The notes under the pieces are model-generated. The model was not told the DNA's origin and did not search any database. It saw nothing but the letters and a program-made list of their open reading frames with translations. This document shows positions 63,900 through 64,000 of a stretch of DNA of 64,000 bases, in pieces. Both the position numbers and the translations under genes were made by a program. Origin of the DNA: Saururus chinensis (lineage: Eukaryota; Streptophyta; Magnoliopsida; Piperales; Saururaceae); contig CP141141.1 in NCBI GenBank assembly GCA_035235625.1, positions 44,973,719 through 45,037,718 of the forward strand, in the 5' to 3' direction. Every line of letters starts with the position of its first letter. The first letter of the stretch is position 1.

Positions 63900-64000
63900 T
63901 TCAAACAATCTTGAATCCGAAATGTCAGGGAAAAATTGTTGCTTTTCGTATTTGCCGGAATCGTGGGTTTTCCGATCCACAAGACTCAAGTGAGTGTGGG

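Overview
The window is nuclear DNA from a flowering plant. Genes carry GT-AG introns, the proteins are plant types with organelle-targeting leaders, and about a third of the sequence is retrotransposon LTRs, MITEs and (TA)n arrays. Nothing fixes the species. It does not look like a gene-dense or compact genome.

Five intact protein-coding genes can be read. (1) 18145-23392 (+) is a nine-exon PP2C-type phosphatase of the PP2C62 class. (2) 24666-26949 (-) is an eight-exon myo-inositol-1-phosphate synthase (MIPS). (3) and (4) 48035-48613 and 57610-58113 (+) are two related small J-proteins of the plastid DnaJ20 type. (5) 58612-63181 (-) is a ten-exon organellar MnmE tRNA-modification GTPase. All exon joins in the three multi-exon genes keep frame. 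Their predicted lengths are 721, 510 and 548 residues; 510 is the usual plant MIPS length. The genes have unrelated housekeeping roles and do not form a pathway cluster.

Layout: 0-6.6 kb holds an inactivated Ty1/copia element in minus orientation with a perfect 5-bp target duplication and a patchwork 3' end, next to a copied piece of its own flank. 6.6-18 kb is gene-poor: a 118-bp tandem repeat, a (TA)n array, a decayed NT-C2-domain pseudogene, and a roughly 5-kb solo LTR that itself contains a nested LTR. 18-27 kb holds the phosphatase and MIPS genes. 27-44 kb is a second, degraded copy of the MIPS locus, expanded by two solo LTRs in opposite orientation, a MITE and other insertions; its MIPS copy is a pseudogene with an internal inversion. 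44-58 kb holds the two J-protein genes, a frameshifted unrecognised coding remnant, a Mutator-like element with 9-bp target duplications and a solo LTR with an 82-bp tandem repeat. 58-64 kb holds MnmE, a LINE tail in one of its introns, and a Mutator-like insertion just upstream of its start codon.

I found no evidence for a new gene system. The most unusual features are structural: a templated-repair mosaic in the copia element, a large filler copy with a 61-bp duplication, the inverted block inside the MIPS pseudogene, and palindromes in its duplicated promoter. Intron positions and product names rest on reading the sequence, without alignments or transcripts.
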